Shown: positions 35,298 to 44,228 of the stretch, piece by piece
Position numbering within the stretch: position 1 is the first letter of the stretch
How the letters are laid out: every line of letters starts with the position of its first letter
Assembly: GCA_002425415.1 (NCBI GenBank)
Contig: DIMG01000016.1
Location: forward strand, 62,001 to 126,000
Direction of reading: 5' to 3'
DNA from: Micavibrio sp. UBA5572
GTDB taxonomy: Bacteria > Pseudomonadota > Alphaproteobacteria > Micavibrionales > Micavibrionaceae
DNA: 64,000 bases
Translations under genes and position numbers: made by a program
Notes under the pieces: generated by a model
Told to the model about the DNA's origin: nothing
Seen by the model: only the letters and a program-made list of their open reading frames with translations
Database searches by the model: none

Positions 35298-37103
35298 ATG
35301 CATAAATACCGTTCCCATACTTGTGGCGCGTTGCGCGCGTCTGACGAAGGCCAAACTGTTAAGCTTTCGGGCTGGATTGCCCGTATGCGCGATCATGGCG
35401 GGGTGTTGTTTGTCGATTTACGTGATACGTATGGTGTGACCCAATGTGTGGTGGATCAGGATTCGGCTGCTTTAAAACAAGTCGAGCAATGGCGTGTTGA
35501 GTCTGTTATTACGATTAACGGTAAAGTCAAGAAACGTGCCGATGGGACGGCCAATTCCAAACTTCCGACGGGTGAGATTGAAGTTTATATTGCGTCTGCT
35601 GAATTGCAGTCGGGTGCTGAGGTTATTCCATTCCAGATTGCTGAGCCGGATCAGACCGGTGAAGATATTCGTTTGAAATATCGTTATCTGGATTTGCGTC
35701 GTGACGGGATGCATTCTCGTGTGCGGCTGCGTAATGATATGATTGCCTCGATCCGTCGTCGGATGTGGGATCAAGGGTTTCAAGAGTTTAATACGCCGAT
35801 TTTAGCGGCCTCAAGTCCTGAAGGGGCACGGGATTATCTTGTGCCGTCTCGTTTGCATCCGGGCAAGTTTTATGCGTTGCCTCAGGCTCCCCAACAGTTC
35901 AAACAGTTGTTGATGGTCTCCGGTTTTGACCGTTACTTCCAGATTGCGCCGTGTTTTCGTGATGAAGATGGACGGGCTGATCGTCTGGCTGAATTTTATC
36001 AGCTGGATGTTGAGATGTCGTTTATCGAACAGAGCGATATTTTTTCGACTATGGAACAAGTGGTTGGCGGGATGTTTGATGAATTCTCCGGCTGGACGGG
36101 TGAAAAAAAATCTGTAACAGCTGCGCCGTGGCCTCATCTGACATGGGAAGAAGCCATGATGACATACGGGTCTGATAAACCCGATTTGCGTAACCCACTG
36201 GTGATCTGTGATGTGACGGAGATTTTTAAACGCGATGATGTCACGTTTAATGCGTTTAAATCCGTAATTGGTGCCGGTGGTGTGGTGCGTGCGATCCGTG
36301 CGCCGCAAGTTGGTGACAAGCCGCGTAGTTTCTTTGACAAGCTCAATGATTGGGCGCGTGGCGAAGGTGCTCCTGGTTTGGGGTATGTCTTGGTTGAAGG
36401 CGTTGAAGGCAAAGGCCCGATTGCAAAATTTATTCCTGCTGAAGCGCAGGCCGAGCTTAATAAGCTCGCAGGTCTTGAAAGTGGTGATGCGATTTTCTTT
36501 GTGTGCGATAAGCCTGCTAAAGCCGCGTCGATGGCCGGTAAAGCGCGTGACAAGATTTGCGATGATATGGGTATTCGTCAATTGGGTCAGTTCAAGTTTT
36601 GTTGGATCGTTGATTTTCCGATGTATGAGATGAGCGAAAAAACAGGCTTGATCGATTTTTCTCACAACCCGTTCTCGATGCCGCAGGGTGGTATGGATGC
36701 TTTGAATGGTGATGTGTTGCAAGTCAAAGCTTTTCAATATGATTGCGTATGCAATGGATTTGAAGTGTGTTCTGGCGGCATTCGGAATCACCGTCCCGAC
36801 ATCATGGAAAAAGCTTTTGCTTTGGCAGGATATTCACGTGAGGTTCTTGAAAAGAAATTCGGCGGGATGCTGAGCGCGTTCCAATATGGCGCACCTCCGC
36901 ACGGTGGATGTGCGTTCGGGATTGACCGGATGGTGATGATTCTGGCTGATGAGCCGAATTTGCGCGAAGTGTATGCGTTTGTGATGAACGGCGCTTATGA
37001 AGACCAGATGATGGGATCGCCAAGTGATGCCAGTCCTGAGCAGCTTAAAGACCTTCATATCAAAATTGATTTGGGTAAGCCAAAAATTCAAGCGGCCAGC
37101 TAG
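35298..37103 (+). CDS. aspS: Aspartyl-tRNA synthetase
   Basis: Bacterial-type AspRS of 601 residues. The N-terminal OB-fold anticodon domain ([20 protein letters not shown]) is followed by the class II catalytic domain with motif 2 [18 protein letters not shown] and motif 3 [13 protein letters not shown], interrupted by the GAD-type insertion. It charges tRNA-Asp. Bacteria lacking AsnRS use it on tRNA-Asn also, which cannot be judged here. The next gene begins directly after its stop, so the copper-uptake-like genes may be read from the aspS promoter. Confidence 0.98.
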   Translation: MHKYRSHTCGALRASDEGQTVKLSGWIARMRDHGGVLFVDLRDTYGVTQCVVDQDSAALKQVEQWRVESVITINGKVKKRADGTANSKLPTGEIEVYIASAELQSGAEVIPFQIAEPDQTGEDIRLKYRYLDLRRDGMHSRVRLRNDMIASIRRRMWDQGFQEFNTPILAASSPEGARDYLVPSRLHPGKFYALPQAPQQFKQLLMVSGFDRYFQIAPCFRDEDGRADRLAEFYQLDVEMSFIEQSDIFSTMEQVVGGMFDEFSGWTGEKKSVTAAPWPHLTWEEAMMTYGSDKPDLRNPLVICDVTEIFKRDDVTFNAFKSVIGAGGVVRAIRAPQVGDKPRSFFDKLNDWARGEGAPGLGYVLVEGVEGKGPIAKFIPAEAQAELNKLAGLESGDAIFFVCDKPAKAASMAGKARDKICDDMGIRQLGQFKFCWIVDFPMYEMSEKTGLIDFSHNPFSMPQGGMDALNGDVLQVKAFQYDCVCNGFEVCSGGIRNHRPDIMEKAFALAGYSREVLEKKFGGMLSAFQYGAPPHGGCAFGIDRMVMILADEPNLREVYAFVMNGAYEDQMMGSPSDASPEQLKDLHIKIDLGKPKIQAAS

Positions 37104-37109
37104 GTGATT

Positions 37110-37478
37110 ATGGCGGGGCGGACAGGCATATTTATTTTATTACTTCTGGTCTTTGCGATCAGAGCGTCTGTGCCTGTCGGTTTTATGCCTGATGTGTCCG
37201 GTGGTGAATGGGTGACTATTTGTTCCGGCGTGGAGAGTAAAACAATCCATGTTGGAAATGACGGACAGCCGATCGAGGATTCGGATTCTTCTGAACAGGC
37301 ATGTCCGTTCTCTTTTCTTGCGGCGGCGATGCACTCTATTGATGTTCCTTTTGTGGATATTGTCTGGTTTCGGGTGGAATTTCCTGAATCAATTGTTCTG
37401 ACTTATGATGTTCGTGTTCATGATATTTATTTTGCCGAAGATTTTATTCAGCGGCAGGCTCCTCCTTCTTTCTCCTGA
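37110..37478 (+). CDS. DUF2946 family periplasmic protein
   Basis: A 122-residue protein with an N-terminal membrane/signal segment (IFILLLLVFAIRAS) followed by VPVGFMPD, VTICSG and ACPFSF, the DUF2946 pattern of spaced cysteines. Members often stand beside copper-related outer-membrane receptors, as is the case here. The C-terminus has YDVRVHDIYFAEDF and RQAPPSFS. A GTG at 37104, directly after the aspS stop, is an alternative start. A copper-binding role is an inference from family context. Confidence 0.7.
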   Translation: MAGRTGIFILLLLVFAIRASVPVGFMPDVSGGEWVTICSGVESKTIHVGNDGQPIEDSDSSEQACPFSFLAAAMHSIDVPFVDIVWFRVEFPESIVLTYDVRVHDIYFAEDFIQRQAPPSFS

Positions 37479-37523
37479 TTTCAAAAAATAGTTTTTAAAT
37501 CATTTTTTCAGGAGAAAATTCTC

Positions 37524-39599
37524 ATGTCTATTTTTATTCAAAACAGCCTGTTGGCTGGGGTAGCTTCATTGTCTGTTTGTTTGTCGTCTTCTGTGGTTTT
37601 TGCACAAACCAATCTTCCGGAAGTCGGGGTTGAAGCCATTTGGAGTCCTTATTCTACGCTTTATCAAAATATTTTTCCTGATACGCATTCGGCGTCTCGG
37701 ATGGCTGGTGGTGATGGCGGCGACTATTTGAAGTCGGTTGTTGGGGTGTCCGGTTCTCGGATGGGGGGGCATGGTATTGATCCGGTTATTCACGGGCAAC
37801 AGCAAACCCAGTTGAATGTAATTAATGATGGGGCTTATATCCATGGAGGATGCCCCAACCGCATGGATCCTCCAACTGCTTATGCAACGCCGGATAGTTA
37901 TGATTCTGTTGTGATTGAAAAGGGCTATCAGTCTGTTGTTCACGGGTCAGGAGGATCGGGCGGGACTGTTAAGTTCGAGCGTAAGCTTTTGCCGTTTGAA
38001 CGCAGTGAATTTGAGTATAGTGCCAAAGTCGGCGGAGGATTCCAGTCGAATGGTCATGTTCAGGAGGCTAGCGTAGATGTTGGTGCGGGCAATAAGATTA
38101 TTCAGTTGCGTGGGTTGTGGTCACATTTTTCAATGGATGATTATGAAGATGGTCAAGGACAAAAAGTCAGGTCAGCGGCAACATCCGAAAATTATGCGTT
38201 ATTGCCTGTGTGGAAGCCTAATGACAATACGACGATTAAAGCGGGTGTTGAATTGACCCGTATGGATGATGTTTTATATGCCGGAGCAGGGATGGATTCT
38301 CCGTTTTCTAACGGGTTGACCCATCGTTTTTCGTTTGAACATTTTATTCATGGAGACTTCTTTAAAGGTTTTTCTTTTCATGCCTATCGAAGTGATGTTG
38401 ATCATTTGATGGATAATTATTCATTGCGTGACAATACCGGCATGAAAATGAAGACGGAATCTGAATCTGCGACTTTTGGAGGGGTGATGTCAGGAAATAT
38501 CGAGGTTTCCGGTGTTCCCCTGATAGTGGGATTGGATCTTCAGAATAATGATAAAGATGCCAAACGGTTTAGCGGTATGGCGATGGCGCGTGATGCGACA
38601 ACTCCGCAATCCTATATGTGGCCGGATGTCCGTATTCGTCAAACGGGATTGTTTGTGGAAGCCGATCCTGAACTTTTAGATGATGTTCGTTTGAAAGTTG
38701 GGGGGCGTTATGATGTTGTGACGGCCGATGCTGCCGGAGCGGAACGTAGTTTTGGGGCGGTGAGTTCCAATACGCTTTATCTCAATCATTACGGTGTTAT
38801 GGCTCAGGATAAAACCGAGTATAATCTGGGTGGATTGTTCAGATTCGAATATGATCTGACATCCAATTTGATGATGTTCACTGGTGTTAGCCGTTCTGTT
38901 CGGACGGCCGATGCGACCGAGCGTTACATGGCTGCCAATAGTGGTGTGGCTTCCAGTCGGTGGGTTGGGAATCCTGATCTTGCGCCTGAAAAACATCACC
39001 AGTTTGATGTCGGGGTCAGTTTGAATGGTGGAGCATGGACGACCACAGTGTCAGGGTATTATGATCGCGTGAGTGATTATATTTTTCGGGATCTGGCGCG
39101 AGGTCAAAGCGGCGTTGTTGCAACATCCGGAGAAACCATCTATCGCAATATTGATGCCAGTTTGATGGGATTTGATTATCAAACATCGTATCAATTAACA
39201 CCGCATTGGGCATTGGGTGGGGCGGTTGCTTATACTTACGGGCAAAACCGGACGGATGATGATGCTCTGTCTCAAATACCCCCTTTGGAAGGTCGGGTGA
39301 GTGTTGATTATATTCGTGATATGTGGTCATTTGGTACGGCTTTGAATTTTGCTATGAAGCAAAACCGGACGGATAATGACACGGCTCTTCGTGATGTGGG
39401 AAAAACATCTGGTTATGGCACGTTGGATTTGTATGCCAAGGCTGATTTAAAGCCGTTTGATGTGTCGTTGGGGGTTTATAATCTGTTTGATAAAACCTAT
39501 GCAGCCCATTTGAACCGTGGCAATGCTGTTGACCCGACTGAAATTCAAGTGAATGAGCCAGGGCGTTCGATCGGGTTGCGGATCAGTGGCCGTTTCTAG
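37524..39599 (+). CDS. TonB-dependent copper receptor (OprC/NosA type)
   Basis: A 691-residue outer-membrane receptor with signal peptide (LLAGVASLSVCLSSSVVFA), plug domain and beta-barrel ending in LRISGRF. The plug carries VSGSRMGGHGIDPVIHGQQ and HGGCPNRMDPPTAYA, which is diagnostic of the TonB-dependent copper receptor group (OprC of Pseudomonas, NosA). Met- and Cys-containing sites there bind copper. The barrel shows typical receptor repeats such as LAPEKHHQFDVGVS and GVYNLFDKTYAAHLNRGN. It has a good AGGAGAA ribosome site and lies between the DUF2946 protein and a dedicated TonB. Confidence 0.88.
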   Translation: MSIFIQNSLLAGVASLSVCLSSSVVFAQTNLPEVGVEAIWSPYSTLYQNIFPDTHSASRMAGGDGGDYLKSVVGVSGSRMGGHGIDPVIHGQQQTQLNVINDGAYIHGGCPNRMDPPTAYATPDSYDSVVIEKGYQSVVHGSGGSGGTVKFERKLLPFERSEFEYSAKVGGGFQSNGHVQEASVDVGAGNKIIQLRGLWSHFSMDDYEDGQGQKVRSAATSENYALLPVWKPNDNTTIKAGVELTRMDDVLYAGAGMDSPFSNGLTHRFSFEHFIHGDFFKGFSFHAYRSDVDHLMDNYSLRDNTGMKMKTESESATFGGVMSGNIEVSGVPLIVGLDLQNNDKDAKRFSGMAMARDATTPQSYMWPDVRIRQTGLFVEADPELLDDVRLKVGGRYDVVTADAAGAERSFGAVSSNTLYLNHYGVMAQDKTEYNLGGLFRFEYDLTSNLMMFTGVSRSVRTADATERYMAANSGVASSRWVGNPDLAPEKHHQFDVGVSLNGGAWTTTVSGYYDRVSDYIFRDLARGQSGVVATSGETIYRNIDASLMGFDYQTSYQLTPHWALGGAVAYTYGQNRTDDDALSQIPPLEGRVSVDYIRDMWSFGTALNFAMKQNRTDNDTALRDVGKTSGYGTLDLYAKADLKPFDVSLGVYNLFDKTYAAHLNRGNAVDPTEIQVNEPGRSIGLRISGRF

Positions 39600-40209
39600 C
39601 CGTCATAAATTATCGATGGACAGGGGTGTTTTTTTATCCCTGTCGATTTCGGTTGTTTTTCATGCTGTATTGATTTTGGGGTTGTCCGGTTTTATTGGAA
39701 ATTGGGGAATGCATGAGTTTTCTTCCGATGAGGTGATATCTCCTCAGCCTGAAGTCTGGGTTGAATTGATGTCTTCGATTGAAGAGATTGTTCCCGATGA
39801 GGAAAAATCCACTGATAATCAAACTGTTGAGCCGAACATTAGGCTTGATGTTGTGGAACAAGACAAGCCTGCTTCGGTCAAACAGTCTGATGCTATGACA
39901 AAACGTGGACTGGGCGGAGTCGAGAGTTATGCTGCGCGGGTGGTTTCACAGATCAATGCTTTCAAATTTTATCCGAAATCTGCAATACGGCGGCATGAAG
40001 AAGGGGACGTTGTTTTATCGTTTGTTTTGGAACGTGATGGGGCGGCACAAGATATTCGTATTGTAAAAACCTCTTATTCACACAGTCTTGATCGTGCGGC
40101 GGTTGATGCTGTTAAACGGGCTTCGCCTTTTGATGTTCCTCCGGAGTCTTTTCGTGATGCGGATTTACATTTTACGGTGCCGATGCGGTATCAGTTGCAC
40201 CGTCAATAG
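39553..40209 (+). CDS. TonB family energy-transducing protein
   Basis: The protein has one N-terminal membrane helix (FLSLSISVVFHAVLILGLSGF), an acidic spacer rather than the usual Pro-rich one, and a C-terminal TonB domain (YAARVVSQINAFKFYPKSA, GDVVLSFVLERDG and LDRAAVDAVKRASPFDVPP). It would connect the inner-membrane ExbBD motor to the receptor before it. The long start (39553) overlaps the receptor gene by 47 bp; ATG at 39616 is equally possible and gives a shorter cytoplasmic head. No exbB or exbD is nearby. Its 3' end overlaps the convergent GGDEF gene. Confidence 0.82.
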   Translation: MSQGVRSGCGSVAVSSRHKLSMDRGVFLSLSISVVFHAVLILGLSGFIGNWGMHEFSSDEVISPQPEVWVELMSSIEEIVPDEEKSTDNQTVEPNIRLDVVEQDKPASVKQSDAMTKRGLGGVESYAARVVSQINAFKFYPKSAIRRHEEGDVVLSFVLERDGAAQDIRIVKTSYSHSLDRAAVDAVKRASPFDVPPESFRDADLHFTVPMRYQLHRQ

Positions 40210-40810
40210 GTTTTTGATGTGTCGCATCGGTTTTTTTATTGGCTTTGCGTTTCTTTTTTGTGGTGCGCATTAATAGATCAGCGTGTTTCAGATTTTCGAG
40301 TGGAGAAAGGTTTTTTTGATAGGCAAAAACGCCGATGCTGCCGCGAATGAGAATTGTATTTCCTTGTACGGATAATGAGAGTTCTCCGTCGAGCATCAGT
40401 TCAAGGCGTTTAACAACGGCTTTATTTGCCATTTGCGGTGTTGTTTCTATGAGGAATAAAACAAATTCATCTCCGCCTTTGCGAATAGCAAGGTCGGTGT
40501 CTCGGATGTTGCGGCGAATCATTTGCCCCAGTAAGCGCAGGGCATCATCCCCGATGTTGTCGCCGTATATTTTGTTCAGTTGACCAAAATCATCGAGATC
40601 AATGAATAGTAAGGTTATTTCATTTTCGTGGTCTTTGCATCTTCGTTCAGAAAAATTGATTTCGACCTGATTGAGCATACGCCGATTATGAAGGCCGGTC
40701 AGGTCGTCTGTTGTGGCCATGACTTCCCAGTACCGCGCTGATTCCTGCGCGATTATGAGTTCATTTTTAAGTATTTTGATAAGCTTTTCAGCGTTCAATG
40801 AGTCTGACAT
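40172..40810 (-). CDS. GGDEF diguanylate cyclase-like protein A
   Basis: A 212-residue soluble protein that is nearly only a GGDEF domain. A short helix (residues 1-30) precedes TDDLTGLHNRRML. The active site is KGGDEFVLFL, and the inhibitory I-site RDTD lies five residues before it, so product inhibition is expected. It should make cyclic di-GMP from two GTP. Basic Lys-rich tail (RTTKKKRKANKKTD). It has no sensor domain, so a partner or localisation must control it. First of three GGDEF genes in the same direction. Its 3' end overlaps the TonB gene by 38 bp. Confidence 0.88.
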   Translation of the reverse strand: MSDSLNAEKLIKILKNELIIAQESARYWEVMATTDDLTGLHNRRMLNQVEINFSERRCKDHENEITLLFIDLDDFGQLNKIYGDNIGDDALRLLGQMIRRNIRDTDLAIRKGGDEFVLFLIETTPQMANKAVVKRLELMLDGELSLSVQGNTILIRGSIGVFAYQKNLSPLENLKHADLLMRTTKKKRKANKKTDATHQKPIDGATDTASAP

Positions 40811-40910
40811 TGATGGGCTTTCTGATTTTTTTCCAGCCCTTCAGATTACCATTTCAACGTTATTATCATGTGAAGAATAGATATAAATTGAAAGAAATAC
40901 TTTTGGTCGA

Positions 40911-41675
40911 TTAAGGTTGTGGTTTTGCATCTGTGGTAGATGGTGACGCGCAGAGGGTGATATCGTCTCTTTGCGCTTTATCTGGGCGAAGTTTGTGATG
41001 GGTTGCTCTTTGATCGGCTGTACGATTAAGCGTTTCCCTTGCCTCTTGTGCTGATATTTTTGTTGTTAGGTTAAGTTCATCGGTGGATGAGATGCCATAG
41101 CTAAACCCACGGAATGCAATCTGTTTGCCAAAAATATCAAAAACCCAGTCCTTGGATTCTTCAAATATAGCCTTCATTTTTTCGGTGATGGTTTTAATAT
41201 CAGTATCAACTACCAAAATAGCAAATTCATCTCCACCAAAACGGGCAAGAACATCGTTCTGACGGAAGAGATTTTGCATACGTTGTCCGAATATTTTAAA
41301 ATATTGATCGCCTGAATCGTGGCCATAGAAATCATTGATTGGTTTAAATCCGTCCAGATCAATGCGAATCAATGCGATGTCTTTCGTGTCAGACTGCCTT
41401 CCTGATAATTTTTGTTCCAGAATTGTTTCAGATCTATTTTTAAAAGCGACTTCACTGTTTAATCTGGTTTTTGGATCGATAAAAAGAGCTTCCTGTAGTT
41501 GGGCATTTTCTGCACGTAAACGTCTTATTTCTGTTGTTAGATCGTTGATGTAGGGTGAATCTGTAGAAGTTGTTGGTGTTGGTAGATGATACAGGCTTGC
41601 TCCCACAGCAGGGGGTTGCCCTTGTGAGGGGTTGATTTGCGTCCATTCCGCAAGTAAACCTTTTGTTTCTGCCAT
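40911..41675 (-). CDS. GGDEF diguanylate cyclase-like protein B
   Basis: A 254-residue protein with a short N-terminal linker, a helix (LTTEIRRLRAENAQLQEAL) and a GGDEF domain. The core is ARFGGDEFAILVV with I-site RQND five residues upstream. The substrate-side DGFKPINDFYGHDSGDQYF is intact. It should be active. A strong CtrA box lies 50-65 bp before the start, and a dyad CTGACA-TT-TGTCAG overlaps the ribosome-site region at 41686-41699, so cell-cycle control is suggested. It lies 100 bp upstream of protein A. Confidence 0.9.
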   Translation of the reverse strand: MAETKGLLAEWTQINPSQGQPPAVGASLYHLPTPTTSTDSPYINDLTTEIRRLRAENAQLQEALFIDPKTRLNSEVAFKNRSETILEQKLSGRQSDTKDIALIRIDLDGFKPINDFYGHDSGDQYFKIFGQRMQNLFRQNDVLARFGGDEFAILVVDTDIKTITEKMKAIFEESKDWVFDIFGKQIAFRGFSYGISSTDELNLTTKISAQEARETLNRTADQRATHHKLRPDKAQRDDITLCASPSTTDAKPQP

Positions 41676-41724
41676 TTAACACACCCTGACATTTGTCAGA
41701 AAATTAACTTTTTATTTACTATGA

Positions 41725-41740
41725 TTAACCAGAGGTTAAC
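41725..41740 (-). promoter_or_regulatory. CtrA box before GGDEF protein B
   Basis: TTAA-CCAGAGG-TTAAC equals the full CtrA consensus, and the site is also a dyad (TTAACC-AGA-GGTTAA). It lies 50-65 bp before the start codon at 41675, where promoter-proximal CtrA sites usually are. Confidence 0.65.
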
Positions 41741-41773
41741 ATAATTTGACCAAGAGTGCAAATTTCATAAAAA

Positions 41774-41854
41774 TACCCCCGATCGGGTAGGGGCCGCAAT
41801 CGGGGGTGGGGTACCCCAGCATTCAGGGTTTGGGTAAGGGAGGAGGAATGCTGG
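41774..41854 (-). terminator. Terminator and second hairpin after GGDEF protein C
   Basis: On the minus strand, arms CCAGCATTC/GAATGCTGG (41816-41824 with 41846-41854, 9 bp) are followed by arms CCCCCGAT/ATCGGGGG (41799-41806 with 41776-41783, 8 bp) and then TATTTTTA. The second hairpin looks like a Rho-independent terminator for protein C. The first one adds a structured 3' end with a palindrome GGGGTACCCC between. Confidence 0.7.
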
Positions 41855-41892
41855 AAACTTTATAAACTGGATTTGATATTTTTTCTTGCGCG

Positions 41893-42612
41893 TTATTGCG
41901 CGTTCATGGTTGCTTGCTCCTTTGATTTGCGCTTGTTGATGTACATATCATGGTCGGCTGCCGAGAATATCTCTGCCGCGCTATGATTTTTGTCGTAGGG
42001 TTTCATACCGATGCTTGCACTGATCTGGAGTTCTTGATCTTTCCAGATCAGGGATAAGTTGTTGAGCTTCCAGATCAGGCCTTGAATCCTGCATAAAAGG
42101 GCTTCTGCGGTTGTGTCGGTCATCAAGATAACAAATTCATCCCCACCCATGCGTGCGGCGGTGTCCATGGCGCGAACTTCATGTTTCAGGACTTGTCCAA
42201 CAAGTTTCAGGCAGGCATCTCCTGCCTGATGGCCGAGTGTATCGTTGATTTTCTTGAAATTATCCATGTCGATCATTAAAAGGACGCCGCCTATTGATTT
42301 TCCACGTTGAACACGATCCAGTTCGCCATCAAAAGCTTGTTCAAAGCCACGGCGATTCTTGAGGCCAGATAATAAATCTGTGGTGGAAGATTCTTCCAAA
42401 TGAGCAATTTTTTGCTTTAATGTTTCGATCTGGCTGCTTTTTTGATCCAGTTCTGTTTGGGCTTGCCCCAGAAGTGCCATGGCTGTTGCAATGATTCTAT
42501 GAAGCCCAGATTCCAGTCTTTGCGGTGAGTGACCGAGGGTTTCTTTCAAATTGATGATTTGATCTACTACATTTGACGCCTGACTCAAGGCTGTTGGCAT
42601 ATATGTGTTCAT
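41893..42612 (-). CDS. GGDEF diguanylate cyclase-like protein C
   Basis: A 239-residue protein with an N-terminal helical region (VVDQIINLKETLGHSPQRLE, then a coiled coil KSSQIETLKQKIAHLEESS) and a GGDEF domain. The active site is ARMGGDEFVILM with I-site RAMD five residues upstream. The LLMIDMDNFKKINDTLGHQAG segment is intact (given in part). The sequence end is KRKSKEQATMNAQ. ATG at 42612 is chosen over TTG at 42663 since AGGGGA lies before it. The gene is terminated by the hairpin pair downstream and is divergent from eipB. Confidence 0.9.
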   Translation of the reverse strand: MNTYMPTALSQASNVVDQIINLKETLGHSPQRLESGLHRIIATAMALLGQAQTELDQKSSQIETLKQKIAHLEESSTTDLLSGLKNRRGFEQAFDGELDRVQRGKSIGGVLLMIDMDNFKKINDTLGHQAGDACLKLVGQVLKHEVRAMDTAARMGGDEFVILMTDTTAEALLCRIQGLIWKLNNLSLIWKDQELQISASIGMKPYDKNHSAAEIFSAADHDMYINKRKSKEQATMNAQ

Positions 42613-42901
42613 TGTTATTTTCCCCTCTGTATTTCTATTCCCCTTGCGGTTCTCAATAGACAAGGATTTGCGAAAGTCATGCCAAATGGCAAAAAGCGTG
42701 CAATATCTTTGTTGTTTCCTATGGTTTTTGGTTTTTATCGTGTTTTTTGTTAAATAAAAATTTTCCTTTTAAGACTTTTTTACCCAGAGATAGGGTAGAA
42801 TTTTCCAGATAACCTTTTCTGTCAGGTCACCGCTTTTCAGGACGGGTTCCTTCCTATATAAAGAAGGGTGATTTGACGGTGTTTTTGAATTGGGGCTATT
42901 T

Positions 42902-43801
42902 ATGATTTTTTCGCGAGCCGGACGGTTCTCTCTGGCGGCATTTGTTCTCATTATCTGGGGTGGGGTATCCAGCATAGACGCTGATGCGGCTTCGGTGACC
43001 GCTGTTCCGTTTGAAACAATTAAAGGTGCTCAGGATGTGATTGCTCCTCATCGGGCGATTTACGATATAAAAATGACATCGATGAAACGTGGTTCTCAAA
43101 TTCTGGGAGTGAGCGGAACTATGATGTATACGCTGAAGTCGGTTTGTGGCGGTTGGATTACCGACCATCGTTTTAATATGGTTTACGAGTATAGTTCTGC
43201 GCCTTCGGTTCGGGTGGAAACAAAATTTTCAAGTTTTGAGTCTTTTGCGGGGGATCATTTGGATTTTTCATCTTCCCGTAGTCGGGATGGTGAAATTTAT
43301 GAGAAAATTCGTGGAAAGGCTGTTCTTGATCTTGCACAGGGAGCTAAGGGGTCTGCGGATTATTCTATTCCCGCAGAAACCCATTATGATCTAGGTGAAG
43401 GGACTTTGTTTCCTTTGGCGCATACCTATTCTTTGATTTCTGAAGCTCAGCGCGGCAAAAAAATTGTTCATGCTATCGTGTTTGATGGAAGTGACGATCA
43501 AGGGGCGGTCGAGATCAATGCTGTGATTGGCAAGAAGATTGCACCAAAAAATGCTTCTGATATGAAACAATCTTCCGGTGCGGAAAAAATTGATTCCTCT
43601 TTAACCGATTATCCGGCATGGACAATGGGTTTGGCTGTTTTTCCTTTGAATAAAGTCGACTCTGTTGCTGATTATGAATTAAGTATGGATGTTCTGGAGA
43701 ATGGAATTGTGCGCGAGATGAAGGTTGATTATCATGACTTTTCAATATCTCAAAAATTGATTGCCTTGGAAAAAACCAGTTTGGATACATGTAAGGAATA
43801 G
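42902..43801 (+). CDS. eipB: EipB-like cell-envelope integrity protein (DUF1849)
   Basis: A 299-residue periplasmic protein with a signal peptide ([16 protein letters not shown]) and the DUF1849 domain. The domain starts with [11 protein letters not shown], then [19 protein letters not shown] and [18 protein letters not shown]. EipB of Brucella folds as a beta-spiral and keeps the envelope stable, in genetic connection with lipoprotein and peptidoglycan factors. The disulfide-forming Cys pair (SVCGGW and the C-terminal DTCKE) is present. It precedes divK directly (4 bp gap), so envelope and cell-cycle genes may be co-transcribed. The 238-bp stretch before it holds no other convincing gene. 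Confidence 0.82.
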   Translation: MIFSRAGRFSLAAFVLIIWGGVSSIDADAASVTAVPFETIKGAQDVIAPHRAIYDIKMTSMKRGSQILGVSGTMMYTLKSVCGGWITDHRFNMVYEYSSAPSVRVETKFSSFESFAGDHLDFSSSRSRDGEIYEKIRGKAVLDLAQGAKGSADYSIPAETHYDLGEGTLFPLAHTYSLISEAQRGKKIVHAIVFDGSDDQGAVEINAVIGKKIAPKNASDMKQSSGAEKIDSSLTDYPAWTMGLAVFPLNKVDSVADYELSMDVLENGIVREMKVDYHDFSISQKLIALEKTSLDTCKE

Positions 43802-43805
43802 TAAA

Positions 43806-44222
43806 ATGCAAAATTCTCCTATGGCAGGAAAAAAAGTTCTGGTTGTTGAAGACAACGAACTTAATATGAAGTTGTTCCATGATCTTTTGGAAGCGCATGG
43901 CGTGGTGACGGTACAGGCACGGGACGGAAAAAATGTTCTGGCTTTGGCTCGTGAGCATAGTCCTGATCTTATCTTGATGGATATTCAGCTGCCCGAAGTT
44001 TCGGGGCTTGATGTTACAAAATGGTTAAAAGAAGACGATGATTTAAAATCGATTCCCGTGATTGCTGTGACAGCTTTTGCGATGAAAGGCGATGAACAGA
44101 AAATACGGGAGGGTGGTTGTGAAGATTATATTTCAAAACCCATTTCGGTCGTAAAATTTATTGAGACAGTGCAAAAATTTCTTGTCCCTGTTGTTGAAGA
44201 CATCCCCCAGTTGAAAGAATAG
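43806..44222 (+). CDS. divK: Single-domain response regulator DivK
   Basis: A 138-residue receiver domain alone. Seen are [20 protein letters not shown], the phosphorylated Asp in [20 protein letters not shown], the switch residues in [14 protein letters not shown] and Lys in DYISKPISV. The wording around these sites and the direct coupling to pleD identify DivK, which connects PleC/DivJ with DivL-CckA to tune CtrA activity. ATG at 43806 is taken; a second Met 15 bases later is possible. The pleD gene begins 6 bp after its stop. Confidence 0.93.
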   Translation: MQNSPMAGKKVLVVEDNELNMKLFHDLLEAHGVVTVQARDGKNVLALAREHSPDLILMDIQLPEVSGLDVTKWLKEDDDLKSIPVIAVTAFAMKGDEQKIREGGCEDYISKPISVVKFIETVQKFLVPVVEDIPQLKE

Positions 44223-44228
44223 GTTTAT

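Noticed and set aside
34000..35396. Longer RNase D starting at 35396
   Set aside because: The extension has no domain, overlaps aspS on the other strand and exceeds the family length; ATG 35150 fits.
35811..36791. Long open frame (326 codons) on the minus strand inside aspS
   Set aside because: It is antisense to a clear AspRS; the frame is open only because of codon bias of the real gene. No ribosome site or known domain.
41774..41854. c-di-GMP riboswitch between GGDEF genes
   Set aside because: The stems are strong, but none of the conserved GEMM-I or GEMM-II words is recognisable, and one stem is a normal terminator.
42769..42975. 68-codon frame on the minus strand before eipB
   Set aside because: It overlaps the eipB signal peptide and has no ribosome site; its end looks natural but evidence is too thin.
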